The notes beneath the pieces are model-generated. The model saw only the letters and a list, made by a program, of their open reading frames with translations, was not told the origin of the DNA and searched no databases. This document shows positions 45,601 to 50,279 of a DNA stretch of 64,000 nt, one piece after another. The translations under genes and the position numbers were made by a program. Source of the DNA: Sipunculus nudus (lineage: Eukaryota; Annelida; Sipuncula; Golfingiida; Sipunculidae); assembly GCA_026874595.1 (NCBI GenBank), contig CM049313.1, forward strand, positions 13,077,508 to 13,141,507, given 5' to 3'. Position 1 is the first letter of the stretch, and each line of letters begins with the position of its first letter.

Positions 45601-48019
45601 TAGTTCGTGCCCTTATGAACCACTATGCTATAAAAACTGAAAGGAGAAGCACCCTGAAACTCATGGTTCCGTACCCTATATACAAATAGTCGCAGGTGAT
45701 CACCAAACAGTAGTCATTACGATGAAATCGTAGGTGATCCTGGGGATGTATGACTTGGCCCTTTAGTTATAAATGGTCACCAATGTTACAGTTTGACATA
45801 CTTGCATATTTTTATGGTCAGTGTTTCGACTGCATAAGCGTGATCCGCATTATATTAAATTTAGGCTATTAAGGAATTTCTTAATTCCTGAAAGATTTTT
45901 TTAACGGCTACAAAAAGATATATTGTTAATGTTCTGCAAAACTGCCCTAAAGAAACCACTACAAAGTAGTGCATGTTCATATTTTGTCATCTTGTACTAC
46001 TTACTTTGTCATTATTTTTTCAGAATGGGAGTACACCTCTGATAGTTGCAGCCCAAAATGGACATACCAAAGTAGCAGAACACCTGCTGGACCATGGCGC
46101 CAACGTAAACAGAAAGAACAAGGTATCTTTATCCCCGATTCTCTACACATTAGAAACACATTGGAAGGTTATCAACTTCTTTGCTCATATATAATCAATT
46201 CCACTGTCCATCTACGTTTTCGCGATAATTTTTGCACTAAAGCTTACCTAACATTTTTTTTCAAAGGAATATCACGCAGATTTGGGAATATCTAACAATT
46301 TAATAATGCTCTCCCGTTTATGGATTCCTATGATTAATTCAAAATTAATGGAAAAAGCGTCCGATGTTGGACGCAAAACCCAGTAAATATGGTGGGAATG
46401 TTTATCTATATTTTGCTCCTTGGACCATTTTTTAAAGAAAATCTGTCGTGAGAGTGCTGACTTGCTTTTTAAGAAACGGTATACTACCGTATGCATTTGC
46501 TATCATTGTTCTCAGTGACAACACAGACGGGAGTATGTTCTCATAAAAAATCTCCTGTTAATAAATGTTATCAAACCCAAAACGTTCATACTGGGAGTAT
46601 TTATCGACCTCTTTATCATATTTAAATAAAAAACCAAGAAATTATTGTTCAGATATCATGCGGACATACACTCATACACTAACACAAACAGACGCAGGGA
46701 ATCGACTGAAAACAATAACCATCGTTTCGTTGAGGGTTAATTATGACTGAACAGACGTACGGTACTGCGACATACTGGTGAAGGTATAAGCTATAGATCT
46801 TAAACCCAGCGCATTTATATGAGTCATATATATGACGTCACAATGGTCACGTCAGTTACACTTGTAAAGTCATATACAGCCTTCCTACATGACAAGTATA
46901 AACAGATATGACCACTTTTGCAGCTCTTTCTAGAGAGGTGAATGCCGTCCCGGCGTCGACAAGAAATCATTAAGTGCAACAGTAACTCATTTAATTCCGC
47001 GTTGTAGTTGCTAGCGAAAAACAAATGGAAAAAAAAATGCCGAAAAGTTTTGTTGGACAGGGGTGTTGAACTGATTGTAGAAGCTTTTTCCTGGAACCGA
47101 CATTTCTCTGATGCATGGTAACACTTGTGAGATGATTCTACGCTATCTGCAGGCTGTACAGTTTTTGACGCTGGGTTTTATTATCTGTGAAGTAGTTAGG
47201 CACATATAATATTAGAAAAATCACACCTGTCAAAGCATCAAGAAATGTTGTTTAAAACTAGACAGACTACCATACTTAAAATTTCTCAATTTCATTTTGT
47301 TTAAGAGGAAACGGCTGCATTGAAGATCCTAAATATAGATTACAGATTATATTTATTTAAACCCGAATATATTTAGGCTTTCTCAACCAGAAATAGATGC
47401 GTTAACATAACCCTTTTTCCAGGAAAAGGCTGCATGGAAGATCCTTAATATATATTACAAATTATATTCATTTTAACCTTAATATATTTAGGCTTTCTCA
47501 ACCAGAAATAGATGCGTTAACATTACGCTGCCTAGCTATTTATCCGTACAACTTCCCACTGTAAACGACATATAGCGCTTCTTACAAACCACATTTGCGC
47601 AGATTTCTGTCCGTAATGAAAAGTTCAATTCTAAAATTACTTTCTTATATTACCAGTCTTATAATTCCGACTAATTTTGAAAGTGATCTTGTCATACCCG
47701 ACATAAATTTCTGTCATCACGTAGGTTAAACAGCACCAAAACAGAAAACTATATAGGCCGAACTAAGTCTGATTGTCAAATAAATTTCATAGTTTCATGA
47801 ATATTTCTTAGAAAGATGTTGCCGTTGGGTCTCTGAATCATATTGAACTGTTAAAATGCAGCAATTGCTCCACCGATCGGGCTGACCTAAACGTTAATGT
47901 AATGTCATTTTTATTTTCGTTTGCTTGTACAGAAGGGAATGACCCCACTAATGTACGCAGCTTACTGTGACGATGGGAGTGTGGCGAATCTTTTAATGGA
48001 GAGAGGGGCTTTGGCCTAA
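7264..48019 (+). CDS. CARD-ankyrin repeat protein gene, 5' incomplete (gene model)
   Basis: Gene model joined from exons seen in the sequence: 7264-7404 (CARD C-terminal half), 9245-9310, 11398-11493 and 12213-12302 (linker), then 20 ankyrin exons of 99 bp (first 15863-15961, last 46024-46122) and a final truncated one from 47933 with a TAA at 48017. Every exon has AG before it and GT after it and is phase 0 at both ends, so the reading frame stays open across all junctions, giving about 819 visible residues. CARD domains bind other CARDs in death-fold assemblies; ankyrin arrays are protein-binding scaffolds. No signal peptide or membrane segment is seen, so a cytoplasmic adaptor or sensor is inferred. 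The start codon, first CARD half and promoter were not found. Exon skipping or further exons cannot be excluded without transcripts. Confidence 0.8.
7405..9244. other. Intron after the CARD exon
   Basis: No further exon or element recognised in 1.8 kb of AT-rich DNA. Confidence 0.55.
9245..9310 (+). CDS. Linker exon, 22 residues
   Basis: Acceptor tatcttgctcctcaag, donor gtaaca, 66 bp, phase 0 at both ends. It encodes a polar, arginine- and serine-rich peptide containing [17 protein letters not shown]. No domain is recognised. The RQRSLTRE stretch is a possible basophilic kinase site (inference). The call rests on splice sites, phase agreement with its neighbours and position, not on homology. 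Confidence 0.45.
9311..11397. other. Intron between linker exons
   Basis: Holds the 20-bp duplication at 9952. From about 10000 to 11230 the DNA is richer in CG and has a 104-codon plus frame (10020-10334) without recognisable domain, a repeated 'cggcaatattcgga' word (10537, 10591) and a small hairpin 'cgtggatta.cttgatccacg' near 11198. It may be an unidentified mobile element. Confidence 0.4.
9952..9992. repeat. 20-bp tandem duplication
   Basis: Two copies of atttacatatactgtagat in a row within the intron after linker exon 9245-9310. Confidence 0.9.
11398..11493 (+). CDS. Linker exon, 32 residues
   Basis: Acceptor tatatttccag, strong donor gtaagt, 96 bp, phase 0 at both ends. The peptide begins [20 protein letters not shown] and is leucine-rich, so it may form an amphipathic helix. 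It is one codon shorter than an ankyrin exon and shows weak ankyrin likeness ([16 protein letters not shown]). It could be a very divergent capping repeat in front of the array; this is a guess. Confidence 0.55.
12213..12302 (+). CDS. Acidic linker exon, 30 residues
   Basis: Acceptor ttgtttttacag, donor gtacgg, 90 bp, phase 0 at both ends. The peptide begins [12 protein letters not shown], a run of Asp/Ser/Glu typical of casein kinase 2 targets and of flexible acidic linkers. It lies between the CARD part and the first ankyrin repeat. No fold is predicted; a disordered hinge is the likely role. Confidence 0.6.
12303..15862. other. 3.6-kb intron before the ankyrin array
   Basis: AT-rich; contains a C10 run at 12771. 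No exon fitting the 99-bp repeat pattern and no transposon protein recognised. Candidate AG/GT pairs (for example after 12998) gave no ankyrin-like frame. Confidence 0.5.
15863..15961 (+). CDS. Ankyrin exon 1
   Basis: 99 bp, AG (ttgatag) before and gtaggt after, phase 0. One 33-residue repeat starting [24 protein letters not shown] is TALG and the usual GH turn is NN, so this is a degenerate N-terminal repeat. It shows the register used by every later exon: the exon starts at the 'DG.T' loop and ends just before the next one. Confidence 0.85.
15962..18540. other. Intron between ankyrin exons 1 and 2
   Basis: Carries the repeat at 16262-16958, flanked by several 'ggtacaggtacc'-like words (16064, 16968), and a CG-richer stretch to about 18060 with the inverted repeat tcacatc/gatgtga at 17224-17243. 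The minus frame 17586-17224 (120 codons) is unassigned. Confidence 0.45.
16262..16958. repeat. Interspersed repeat, long copy
   Basis: The left edge tacgctcccgaggcagcgga (16263) and the right block tataggtaaggcgctgtgta (16932) both recur at 58061-58150. The ~600 bp between is present only here. The right block forms a 12-bp perfect hairpin (acagcgccttac 16903-16914 with 16937-16948). Confidence 0.7.
18541..18639 (+). CDS. Ankyrin exon 2
   Basis: 99 bp, acceptor ttttcttcag, phase 0, starting [24 protein letters not shown] is TPLA and GH is EH. The donor is the weaker GTTTTT, which could permit alternative splicing, though phase symmetry would keep the frame if the exon were skipped. Confidence 0.85.
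18771..18796. repeat. (GA)n microsatellite
   Basis: Thirteen GA units about 130 bp after ankyrin exon 2; a (TG)n of about nine units lies at 18982-18999. Confidence 0.95.
19933..20031 (+). CDS. Ankyrin exon 3 (LC class)
   Basis: 99 bp, acceptor gttttgccag, donor gtatat, phase 0. Starts [20 protein letters not shown] and continues LCDHGAAVD. The cysteine after the helix-2 leucine ('ELLC.HGA') recurs in exons 14, 18 and the relic at 55203, marking a repeat class. Confidence 0.87.
21209..21307 (+). CDS. Ankyrin exon 4 (TPLW class)
   Basis: 99 bp, acceptor ttgcctctgcag, donor gtaaga, phase 0. Starts [20 protein letters not shown]. This is the clearest example of the class with tryptophan where canonical ankyrin repeats have the His of TPLH, followed by 'A.YEGH'. 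The class recurs in exons 7, 10, 15, 19 and the relic at 55623. Confidence 0.9.
21545..22080 (+). other. Unassigned open stretch in intron 4
   Basis: Two overlapping plus frames (113 codons from 21545, 75 codons to 22080) together cover 535 bp without a stop if a one-base shift near 21860 is allowed. The peptides (for example [15 protein letters not shown], then [15 protein letters not shown]) look protein-like, but I recognise no family. It could be a decayed transposon or chance. Confidence 0.25.
22081..23213. other. Rest of the intron before ankyrin exon 5
   Basis: No exon, element or repeat recognised. Confidence 0.5.
23214..23312 (+). CDS. Ankyrin exon 5 (QNGH class)
   Basis: 99 bp, acceptor ttaaatatttcag, donor gtaagc, phase 0. 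Starts [20 protein letters not shown] and continues LLDGGAEVN, with the AAQNGH helix-turn of the class. The following intron of about 7.2 kb is mostly an antisense LTR retrotransposon. Confidence 0.9.
23357..23522 (+). repeat. Tandem duplication, 84-bp unit with G-run
   Basis: Two near-identical units start at 23357 and 23441, each beginning ttaagggggg and ending ctttggacaa. Each contains cgacaggcattggagagaaa. They sit just downstream of ankyrin exon 5 and run into the (TA)n into which the LTR element inserted. Confidence 0.9.
23536..24384 (-). repeat. 3' LTR of the retrotransposon
   Basis: 849 bp, starting tgttacgg and ending gtatca on the plus strand, the latter a one-base change from the gtaaca of the other LTR. 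The outer flank is again TA repeat, so a target duplication of ATAT is possible but cannot be told from the microsatellite. Confidence 0.88.
24385..24397 (-). other. Polypurine tract of the LTR element
   Basis: Next to the 3' LTR the minus strand reads caggagggggcg, a purine run in the place where plus-strand DNA synthesis is primed in LTR retrotransposons. Confidence 0.6.
24702..25100 (-). pseudogene. RNase H region of the LTR element
   Basis: Minus-strand frame beginning with the RT-to-RNase H connection ([17 protein letters not shown]), then [28 protein letters not shown] and [10 protein letters not shown]. In the family the first acidic residue is the Asp of 'DAS'; here it reads [13 protein letters not shown], so that Asp appears changed. 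The remainder of RNase H is missing or frameshifted left of 24702. Confidence 0.75.
25100..25475 (-). pseudogene. Reverse transcriptase, palm deleted
   Basis: The minus strand reads [28 protein letters not shown], then [20 protein letters not shown], the fingers of a gypsy-type RT. After PRIDDCID the sequence passes within a few codons to [20 protein letters not shown], which belongs far downstream in RT. The stretch between, with the catalytic YxDD, is absent; the junction lies near 25160-25180. The element therefore could not copy itself. Confidence 0.8.
25539..26069 (-). pseudogene. Integrase C-terminus and linker to RT
   Basis: Frameshifted minus-strand coding remains: [20 protein letters not shown] near 26100-26060, then [13 protein letters not shown], and [12 protein letters not shown] at 25739-25700. 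The last is the usual C-terminal motif of gypsy integrases. An acidic linker ([20 protein letters not shown]) follows and runs into the RT start. Finding this motif before the RT confirms the integrase-first order. Confidence 0.7.
26070..27020 (-). pseudogene. Integrase of the LTR element
   Basis: 316-residue open frame. A zinc-binding region ([12 protein letters not shown], residues 109-120, with CYTC at 140-143) precedes a DDE core: D174 in VDYVGPL, D233 in SDKGSNF and E269 in GAPERF, with 35 residues between the second Asp and the Glu as in retroviral-type integrases. The first zinc His seems to be Gln103 (AQEALLSGH where relatives have AHE). The frame shifts near residue 280. Integrases insert the cDNA copy into the genome. 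Confidence 0.88.
26980..27465 (-). pseudogene. Aspartic protease of the LTR element
   Basis: The frame at 27465-27250 has [14 protein letters not shown] with the catalytic DTG. The frame at 27240-26980 continues with [19 protein letters not shown], the flap and hydrophobic-GNxxAG part near the end of retropepsin-like domains, then VTRSMAKK. A stop at 27250 separates the two. The role in the family is to cut the gag-pol precursor. Confidence 0.75.
27466..27968 (-). pseudogene. Gag/protease linker with acidic repeats and a zinc knuckle
   Basis: At about 28000-27950 the minus strand encodes [14 protein letters not shown], a complete CCHC knuckle, out of frame with the gag frame just upstream. 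From 27800 to 27480 a roughly 45-60 bp degenerate repeat encodes Glu/Asp/Ser-rich peptide. Several frame breaks occur. Zinc knuckles of gag bind the element RNA. Confidence 0.65.
27969..28340 (-). pseudogene. Gag, SCAN/capsid-like part
   Basis: 123-residue frame. [20 protein letters not shown] followed by FLDEK, then AAQLADDY, matches the helical SCAN-like capsid C-terminal region of metazoan gypsy gags. A Ser/Thr/Gln-rich tail leads to the zinc knuckle. Upstream (28341-28817) gag coding continues with stops; at 28660-28750 a 'tttctaattccctc' repeat encodes a Lys/Glu/Arg-rich helix. Confidence 0.7.
28818..29021 (-). pseudogene. Gag N-terminus
   Basis: 67-residue frame from ATG at 29021, about 175 bp inside the 5' [23 protein letters not shown], then [20 protein letters not shown]. 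This fits the N-terminus of gag proteins of metazoan gypsy elements (a small LEM/SAP-like helical start). It ends at a stop; the Lys/Glu-rich middle follows in other frames. Confidence 0.65.
29176..29193 (-). other. Primer-binding site candidate of the LTR element
   Basis: Just inside the 5' LTR the minus strand reads tggaggcccgtccggga, beginning TGG about 5 bases from the LTR end, as expected for pairing with the CCA end of a tRNA. It looks like the 3' end of a proline-type tRNA with two mismatches (from memory of tRNA sequences, so tentative). Confidence 0.45.
29198..30053 (-). repeat. 5' LTR of the retrotransposon
   Basis: 856 bp, colinear with 23536-24384 apart from scattered substitutions and small indels. 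It is the 5' LTR because gag lies on its inner side reading leftward. Its outer edge abuts a long (TA)n tract. On the minus strand an AATAAA occurs about 29356-29361 and may be the LTR polyadenylation signal. Confidence 0.88.
30053..30107. repeat. (TA)n microsatellite at the LTR edge
   Basis: About 27 TA units directly outside the 5' LTR. A shorter TA run flanks the other LTR, so the element probably inserted into a TA microsatellite. Confidence 0.95.
30475..30573 (+). CDS. Ankyrin exon 6
   Basis: 99 bp, acceptor cattatttcag, donor gtaagt, phase 0. Starts [20 protein letters not shown] and continues LLARGAVPD. The GH turn is replaced by DR. It follows the large retrotransposon-filled intron, and a (TA)n tract begins 24 bp after the donor. 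Confidence 0.88.
30597..30644. repeat. (TA)n microsatellite
   Basis: About 24 uninterrupted AT units beginning 24 bp after the donor of ankyrin exon 6, preceded by a short CT run. Confidence 0.95.
30645..31879. other. Intron between ankyrin exons 6 and 7
   Basis: Contains the satellite-related fragments at 30939-31170; no LC-class exon, which the repeat order would predict here, was found. Confidence 0.5.
30939..31170. repeat. Dispersed fragments related to the 325-bp satellite
   Basis: gagcctggtggcgctacctg (30950) and gagtggtggcaccacctgta (31119), each followed by T-rich 'tttcgttttc' sequence, match the gcaggctggtggcgccacct block of the satellite at 37419. Confidence 0.5.
31880..31978 (+). 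CDS. Ankyrin exon 7 (TPLW class)
   Basis: 99 bp, acceptor tatgcttgcag, donor gtgggt, phase 0. Starts [20 protein letters not shown] and continues with KHGADTN. It has the DGRT.LW signature. An LC-class exon would be expected just before it by the higher-order order but is not seen. Confidence 0.88.
32388..32486 (+). CDS. Ankyrin exon 8 (QNGH-like class)
   Basis: 99 bp, acceptor attattttcag, donor gtaaga, phase 0. Starts [20 protein letters not shown] and continues [14 protein letters not shown] replaces AQNGH. It lies only about 410 bp after exon 7. Confidence 0.9.
32901..32999 (+). CDS. Ankyrin exon 9
   Basis: 99 bp, acceptor tttcaaacacag, donor gtaagc, phase 0. Starts [20 protein letters not shown] and continues LLQKGCNVN. 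The acceptor has a weak pyrimidine tract, but the length and repeat match leave little doubt. Confidence 0.9.
33340..33990. repeat. Degenerate minisatellite with cagattatgg motif
   Basis: The motif cagattatgg(ctcact) recurs irregularly (33340, 33422, 33589, 33652, 33711, 33747, 33880) with intervening 'gtctgactt' words, spaced about 35-130 bp. It is an old, diverged tandem array in the intron before ankyrin exon 10. Confidence 0.6.
34142..34240 (+). CDS. Ankyrin exon 10 (TPLW class, divergent)
   Basis: 99 bp, acceptor ataatttccag, donor gtaagt, phase 0. Starts [20 protein letters not shown]. The Trp and 'KAAF.G' are kept, but GH is GQ and the final part (GGNIWRTEN) is unusual. It is the most divergent intact W-class repeat. 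Confidence 0.85.
34565..34790 (-). repeat. tRNA-derived SINE-like sequence
   Basis: The minus strand has tgtggctcagggatagagca (34779-34760), an excellent tRNA A box, then actcaaagccaagaggtcgt and a weak B box around 34745-34728. This resembles the 5' half of a tRNA gene. It continues into an unrelated body that ends near the 'ggcctatttaacacc' edge. The degraded B box and long non-tRNA body point to a SINE rather than a tRNA gene. Confidence 0.6.
34791..36098. other. Intron before ankyrin exon 11
   Basis: AT-rich, nothing recognised to the right of the SINE-like sequence. Confidence 0.5.
36099..36197 (+). CDS. Ankyrin exon 11 (QNGH class)
   Basis: 99 bp, acceptor ttttaaccccag, donor gtaagt, phase 0. 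Starts [20 protein letters not shown] and continues LVEAGMNVN. This is a near-canonical repeat. The intron after it holds a ~325-bp tandem satellite. Confidence 0.92.
36480..37900. repeat. ~325-bp tandem satellite, about 4.5 copies
   Basis: The landmark gtccgttaacagggcacaaa (or close variants) occurs at 36513, 36836, 37174 and 37499, with a degraded fifth near 37752, i.e. steps of 323, 338, 325 and about 253. Each unit also has 'gacctagaatcatc', 'agctccagtatctgaataa' and 'gactggtggc.ccacctg'. The left edge is a cgtccgtccgt-rich patch. Confidence 0.88.
38467..38565 (+). CDS. Ankyrin exon 12
   Basis: 99 bp, acceptor tgttattacag, donor gtatgt, phase 0. Starts [20 protein letters not shown] and continues LCKAGANVH. 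It combines the KGITPL start of the variable class with an LC in helix 2. Confidence 0.92.
39241..39339 (+). CDS. Ankyrin exon 13
   Basis: 99 bp, acceptor attattttag, donor gtcagt, phase 0. Starts [20 protein letters not shown] and continues [11 protein letters not shown] is GS. It is an additional repeat in its block, which has five repeats from one W exon to the next instead of three or four. Confidence 0.9.
39645..39743 (+). CDS. Ankyrin exon 14 (LC class)
   Basis: 99 bp, acceptor ttttaacag, donor gtaata, phase 0. Starts [20 protein letters not shown] and continues LCRKNIKVD. It keeps the canonical TALH. The 305-bp intron before it is among the shortest in the gene. Confidence 0.9.
40893..40991 (+). 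CDS. Ankyrin exon 15 (TPLW class)
   Basis: 99 bp, acceptor tttatttttag, donor gtatgt, phase 0. Starts [20 protein letters not shown] and continues LINKGAEID. It is very close in sequence to exon 4, which supports duplication of blocks rather than of single exons. Confidence 0.92.
41099..41150. repeat. 16-bp perfect inverted repeat
   Basis: ctctataaagtgggca at 41099-41114 is the exact reverse complement of 41135-41150, with a 20-base loop; it is preceded by cagtcgaac. It resembles termini of small DNA transposons or MITEs; family not identified. Confidence 0.85.
41194..41523. repeat. Long inverted repeat (28-bp arms, 274-bp loop)
   Basis: acctgtacaacgtgcctgat (arm 41194-41221) pairs with 41496-41523 at 27 of 28 positions. 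The loop is open for 75 codons on each strand, but neither peptide is recognised. Probably a foldback or MITE-like element. Confidence 0.8.
41699..41738. repeat. (TA)n microsatellite
   Basis: Twenty TA units in the intron between ankyrin exons 15 and 16. Confidence 0.95.
42570..42615. repeat. (TA)n microsatellite
   Basis: About 23 units ending 59 bp before ankyrin exon 16, close enough to affect the branch-point region. Confidence 0.95.
42674..42772 (+). CDS. Ankyrin exon 16 (QNGH class)
   Basis: 99 bp, acceptor catgtttcag, donor gtttga, phase 0. Starts [20 protein letters not shown] and continues LLSKGANAT. The relic at 54409 is its apparent duplicate (about 14 of 33 residues identical by my count). 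A (TA)n tract ends about 60 bp upstream. Confidence 0.92.
43340..43438 (+). CDS. Ankyrin exon 17
   Basis: 99 bp, acceptor tattcctcag, donor gtttgt, phase 0. Starts [20 protein letters not shown] and continues [13 protein letters not shown] is DGLM. No counterpart is visible in the duplicated block downstream. Confidence 0.9.
43959..44057 (+). CDS. Ankyrin exon 18 (LC class)
   Basis: 99 bp, acceptor caatgtttcag, donor gtatgt, phase 0. Starts [20 protein letters not shown], continues LCDQGANIN and ends HQCA. The same HQCA ending occurs in the downstream copy at 55203 (about 19 of 33 residues identical by my count). Confidence 0.92.
44630..44728 (+). CDS. Ankyrin exon 19 (TPLW class)
   Basis: 99 bp, acceptor cattccag, donor gtaagt, phase 0. 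Starts [20 protein letters not shown] and ends with LDLADR. The copy at 55623 shares about 22 of 32 aligned residues, including the unusual TVL.L helix and the DLAD ending. Confidence 0.92.
46024..46122 (+). CDS. Ankyrin exon 20 (QNGH class), last complete repeat
   Basis: 99 bp, acceptor attttttcag, donor gtatct, phase 0. Starts [20 protein letters not shown] and continues LLDHGANVN, the repeat closest to the ankyrin consensus. The relic at 55969 is its decayed copy (about 23 residues shared, including VAEHLLD). Confidence 0.93.
46123..47301. other. Intron between ankyrin exons 20 and 21, left part
   Basis: Nothing recognised other than short random frames. Confidence 0.5.
47302..47524. repeat. 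115-bp tandem duplication
   Basis: Two copies, each from 'ggctgcat(t/g)gaagatcct' to ctcaaccagaaatagatgcg; landmarks at 47376 and 47491. It lies in the intron before the truncated ankyrin exon 21. Confidence 0.88.
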
Positions 48020-48027
48020 ACGACAAG
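47933..48027 (+). CDS. Ankyrin exon 21, truncated by a stop
   Basis: Acceptor gcttgtacag. The exon starts [20 protein letters not shown] in frame with exon 20, then reads to GALA and a TAA at 48017-48019. Up to the donor gtatac at 48028 it is 95 bp, four less than every intact repeat exon. Adding four bases before the TAA would restore a 33-residue repeat ending N-D-K, so a 4-bp deletion is the simplest explanation. Either the protein ends here, or this allele or assembly carries a loss-of-function change. The repeat exons beyond it are also decayed, which favours a fixed truncation. Confidence 0.75.
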
Positions 48028-48481
48028 GTATACCAACGTTGGTCTGTTGTTCTGAAGCATCTATACACTGGTCTCTTCTATATTTCTGTAATTTCTGGCT
48101 CCAGGGCAGAAATCGGGTTATTCAGAATCACAGGAAAAGGCAGTCCATTCGACCTGTAAACTTTTCTACCTTGTGTCATATAACTTAAAAAAATACAGGT
48201 TTGTTCAAATGGAAAATTAATATGTCGAAACTATCAATGTGCATTATAAATGCAAAGTACAACTGTGACGTTCATGCTACATTCCACTGTACACCACAGT
48301 TCAATTTCTTAGTTCGATCAGAAGATATCTAGAGCATTTTGTCTACAAAGCCTTTCTAGCATTGCCCGCTGAACAAACAAAACTGATGAGGCACTCGTTT
48401 GTTTTATTTTATTTTAATTACATAATTAACGGTATACAATTTCTTTTCAAATGTAGGCAAAGTGCATTTTTTTTTGATAAA

Positions 48482-48487
48482 AATAAA
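48482..48487 (+). terminator. Possible polyadenylation signal AATAAA
   Basis: An AATAAA hexamer lies about 460 bp after the stop in ankyrin exon 21, followed by T-rich sequence around 48555-48700. If the gene ends at 48019 with the last intron unspliced, this is a plausible 3' end. In DNA this AT-rich the hexamer is common by chance. Confidence 0.2.
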
Positions 48488-50155
48488 TATATATAAGTGG
48501 AAATATGAAGTTCTGCATGATTGAATGTGAATTCATTAAATGCCCTTGAATTCATCATGTTTGCTTTTATTATGGTTAAACTTGTTTTTATCCGAGGCAT
48601 ATGACCTGTCTATGGCAAAGTCATATATAGGTATATCAACGTTCATCAAACTGATTTCTATAATGATTCCCACTTTATTTGTTTTAATAAGATTATGTGT
48701 TGATTTTACCAATCCATATTTTCTCTTTCGCATTTACATAAACCAAAAAAAAATCCCATAAAGGTGGGCACATCGCGATGAAGCAGAGGTATTTTATAAT
48801 ATGTTTTTCAATCAATATAGGTCAAAATGAAAGTCTCAGTAAATGTTTCTTATATATTTTTCAGAAATAAAGAAGAGTATCCGCAACATCAAATCATCCT
48901 ATGGGCAACGTTTATTTTATCACTTATGCTTTTTATAACCTTTGAAAAAAGTAACCGGGATGGGGCTTTATTTTACCTGGACGCTGCACCCAAAGACAAT
49001 ACTTGTGAAAAAAAACCTAAATTCATTTATTCATTATTTTTTCATTACCATATATAGTAAACATGCGTACAGTATATGATATATTCAATTAGTTAGTATC
49101 GGGATTAACCAACATCAAAATACTTCAGATGAGCTTAGCTTAATCCTTTTTTTACGCTACTGTACTCTTCTATGCTATATACGAATGTGATGTTGTATAA
49201 TGACAGTGGCTACACATCAGTGGACAAGTCATAATCGCCCAGCTACAGACATGATATTAGAGTGCATTATATAACTAATTCTGTATTCGTGTTTGTTTAA
49301 TTATAATTGCTTACTAGATGTTATTATTCCACAACCGTGCGGAATTGCGCCTGGTTAGGATCCCAAAATAAGTGTGACTTTTTTTTATGAAAATGTTACA
49401 GGCCTGCTCCAGAACATACATATGAAAACTAGTATCTGATACCAATGGATATTACTTATAATATTGCTTGTATTAATTACACAATAAACCAATTACAAAA
49501 TACTACCGTCTTGTGCCTTGTGTTGTCAGCAGATATATATATAGGTAGATGCAATTCGCACCAAATTATAATTTTTTTCCGTTCTCGATGATTTTGCTTA
49601 CTTTGTCCGCTTAGTTTAGCGTATGTGGAAGTTCTATTAGTTGGGTTGGCCTTATGAAGTAAAAAAAACTGGCTTTAAGGGATAATAATTCTATATTTGT
49701 TTGCGGCTACTGTTAGAGAATTAACGCCGAAAAAATAAAAACAATAATAATAAATCAAGATCTATATAAATACACGAATATTGGCACATTTGGCTATACA
49801 TTATGAGGTGTTCAATTATGCTCTCTCCTGGAGATTATAAGAGTGACATTTCTTCAGGTTGTATTGAAAGGTATATGCAATTTATCGAATGGTCATACCC
49901 CATTTTAACAATAAACTATTTCGACTATAATCAATTGTAACTGAGACAATGAGACACTTATTTTTAGAAAAAACGTATGTTTGTAAATATTTATAAGATG
50001 AAACAACTACCTTTCCTGCCTTAAAGTTACGGAATGTTGATCACAAATCGTTCTTATTCAGAGAATCACAGAAGAATGGAGAGTCTTGTAACAGGGTCAA
50101 CGCGGCTGATCTGCCACGTGATACAACGCACTAAGCTTATGTGTGTGTTTGAGTG

Positions 50156-50221
50156 TATATATATATATATATATGTATGTATGTGGGATCGTGGGAGAGT
50201 GTATGCGTTACATATAAGCCT

Positions 50222-50277
<56 letters not shown>
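50156..50277. repeat. Two (TA)n tracts and ATAAGC repeats
   Basis: Runs at 50156-50174 and 50227-50277, followed by three 'atataagc' units to 50297. Apparent Ile/Tyr-repeat reading frames here are by-products. Confidence 0.95.

Positions 50278-50279
<2 letters not shown>

Larger units (their letters stand above)
42773..46023. other. Introns around ankyrin exons 17 to 19
   Basis: The intron after exon 19 (44729-46023) has 'acgacctg'-rich sequence at 44936-45025 and a small hairpin ggaatgc/gcattcc near 45053-45083. No element identified. Confidence 0.45.
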
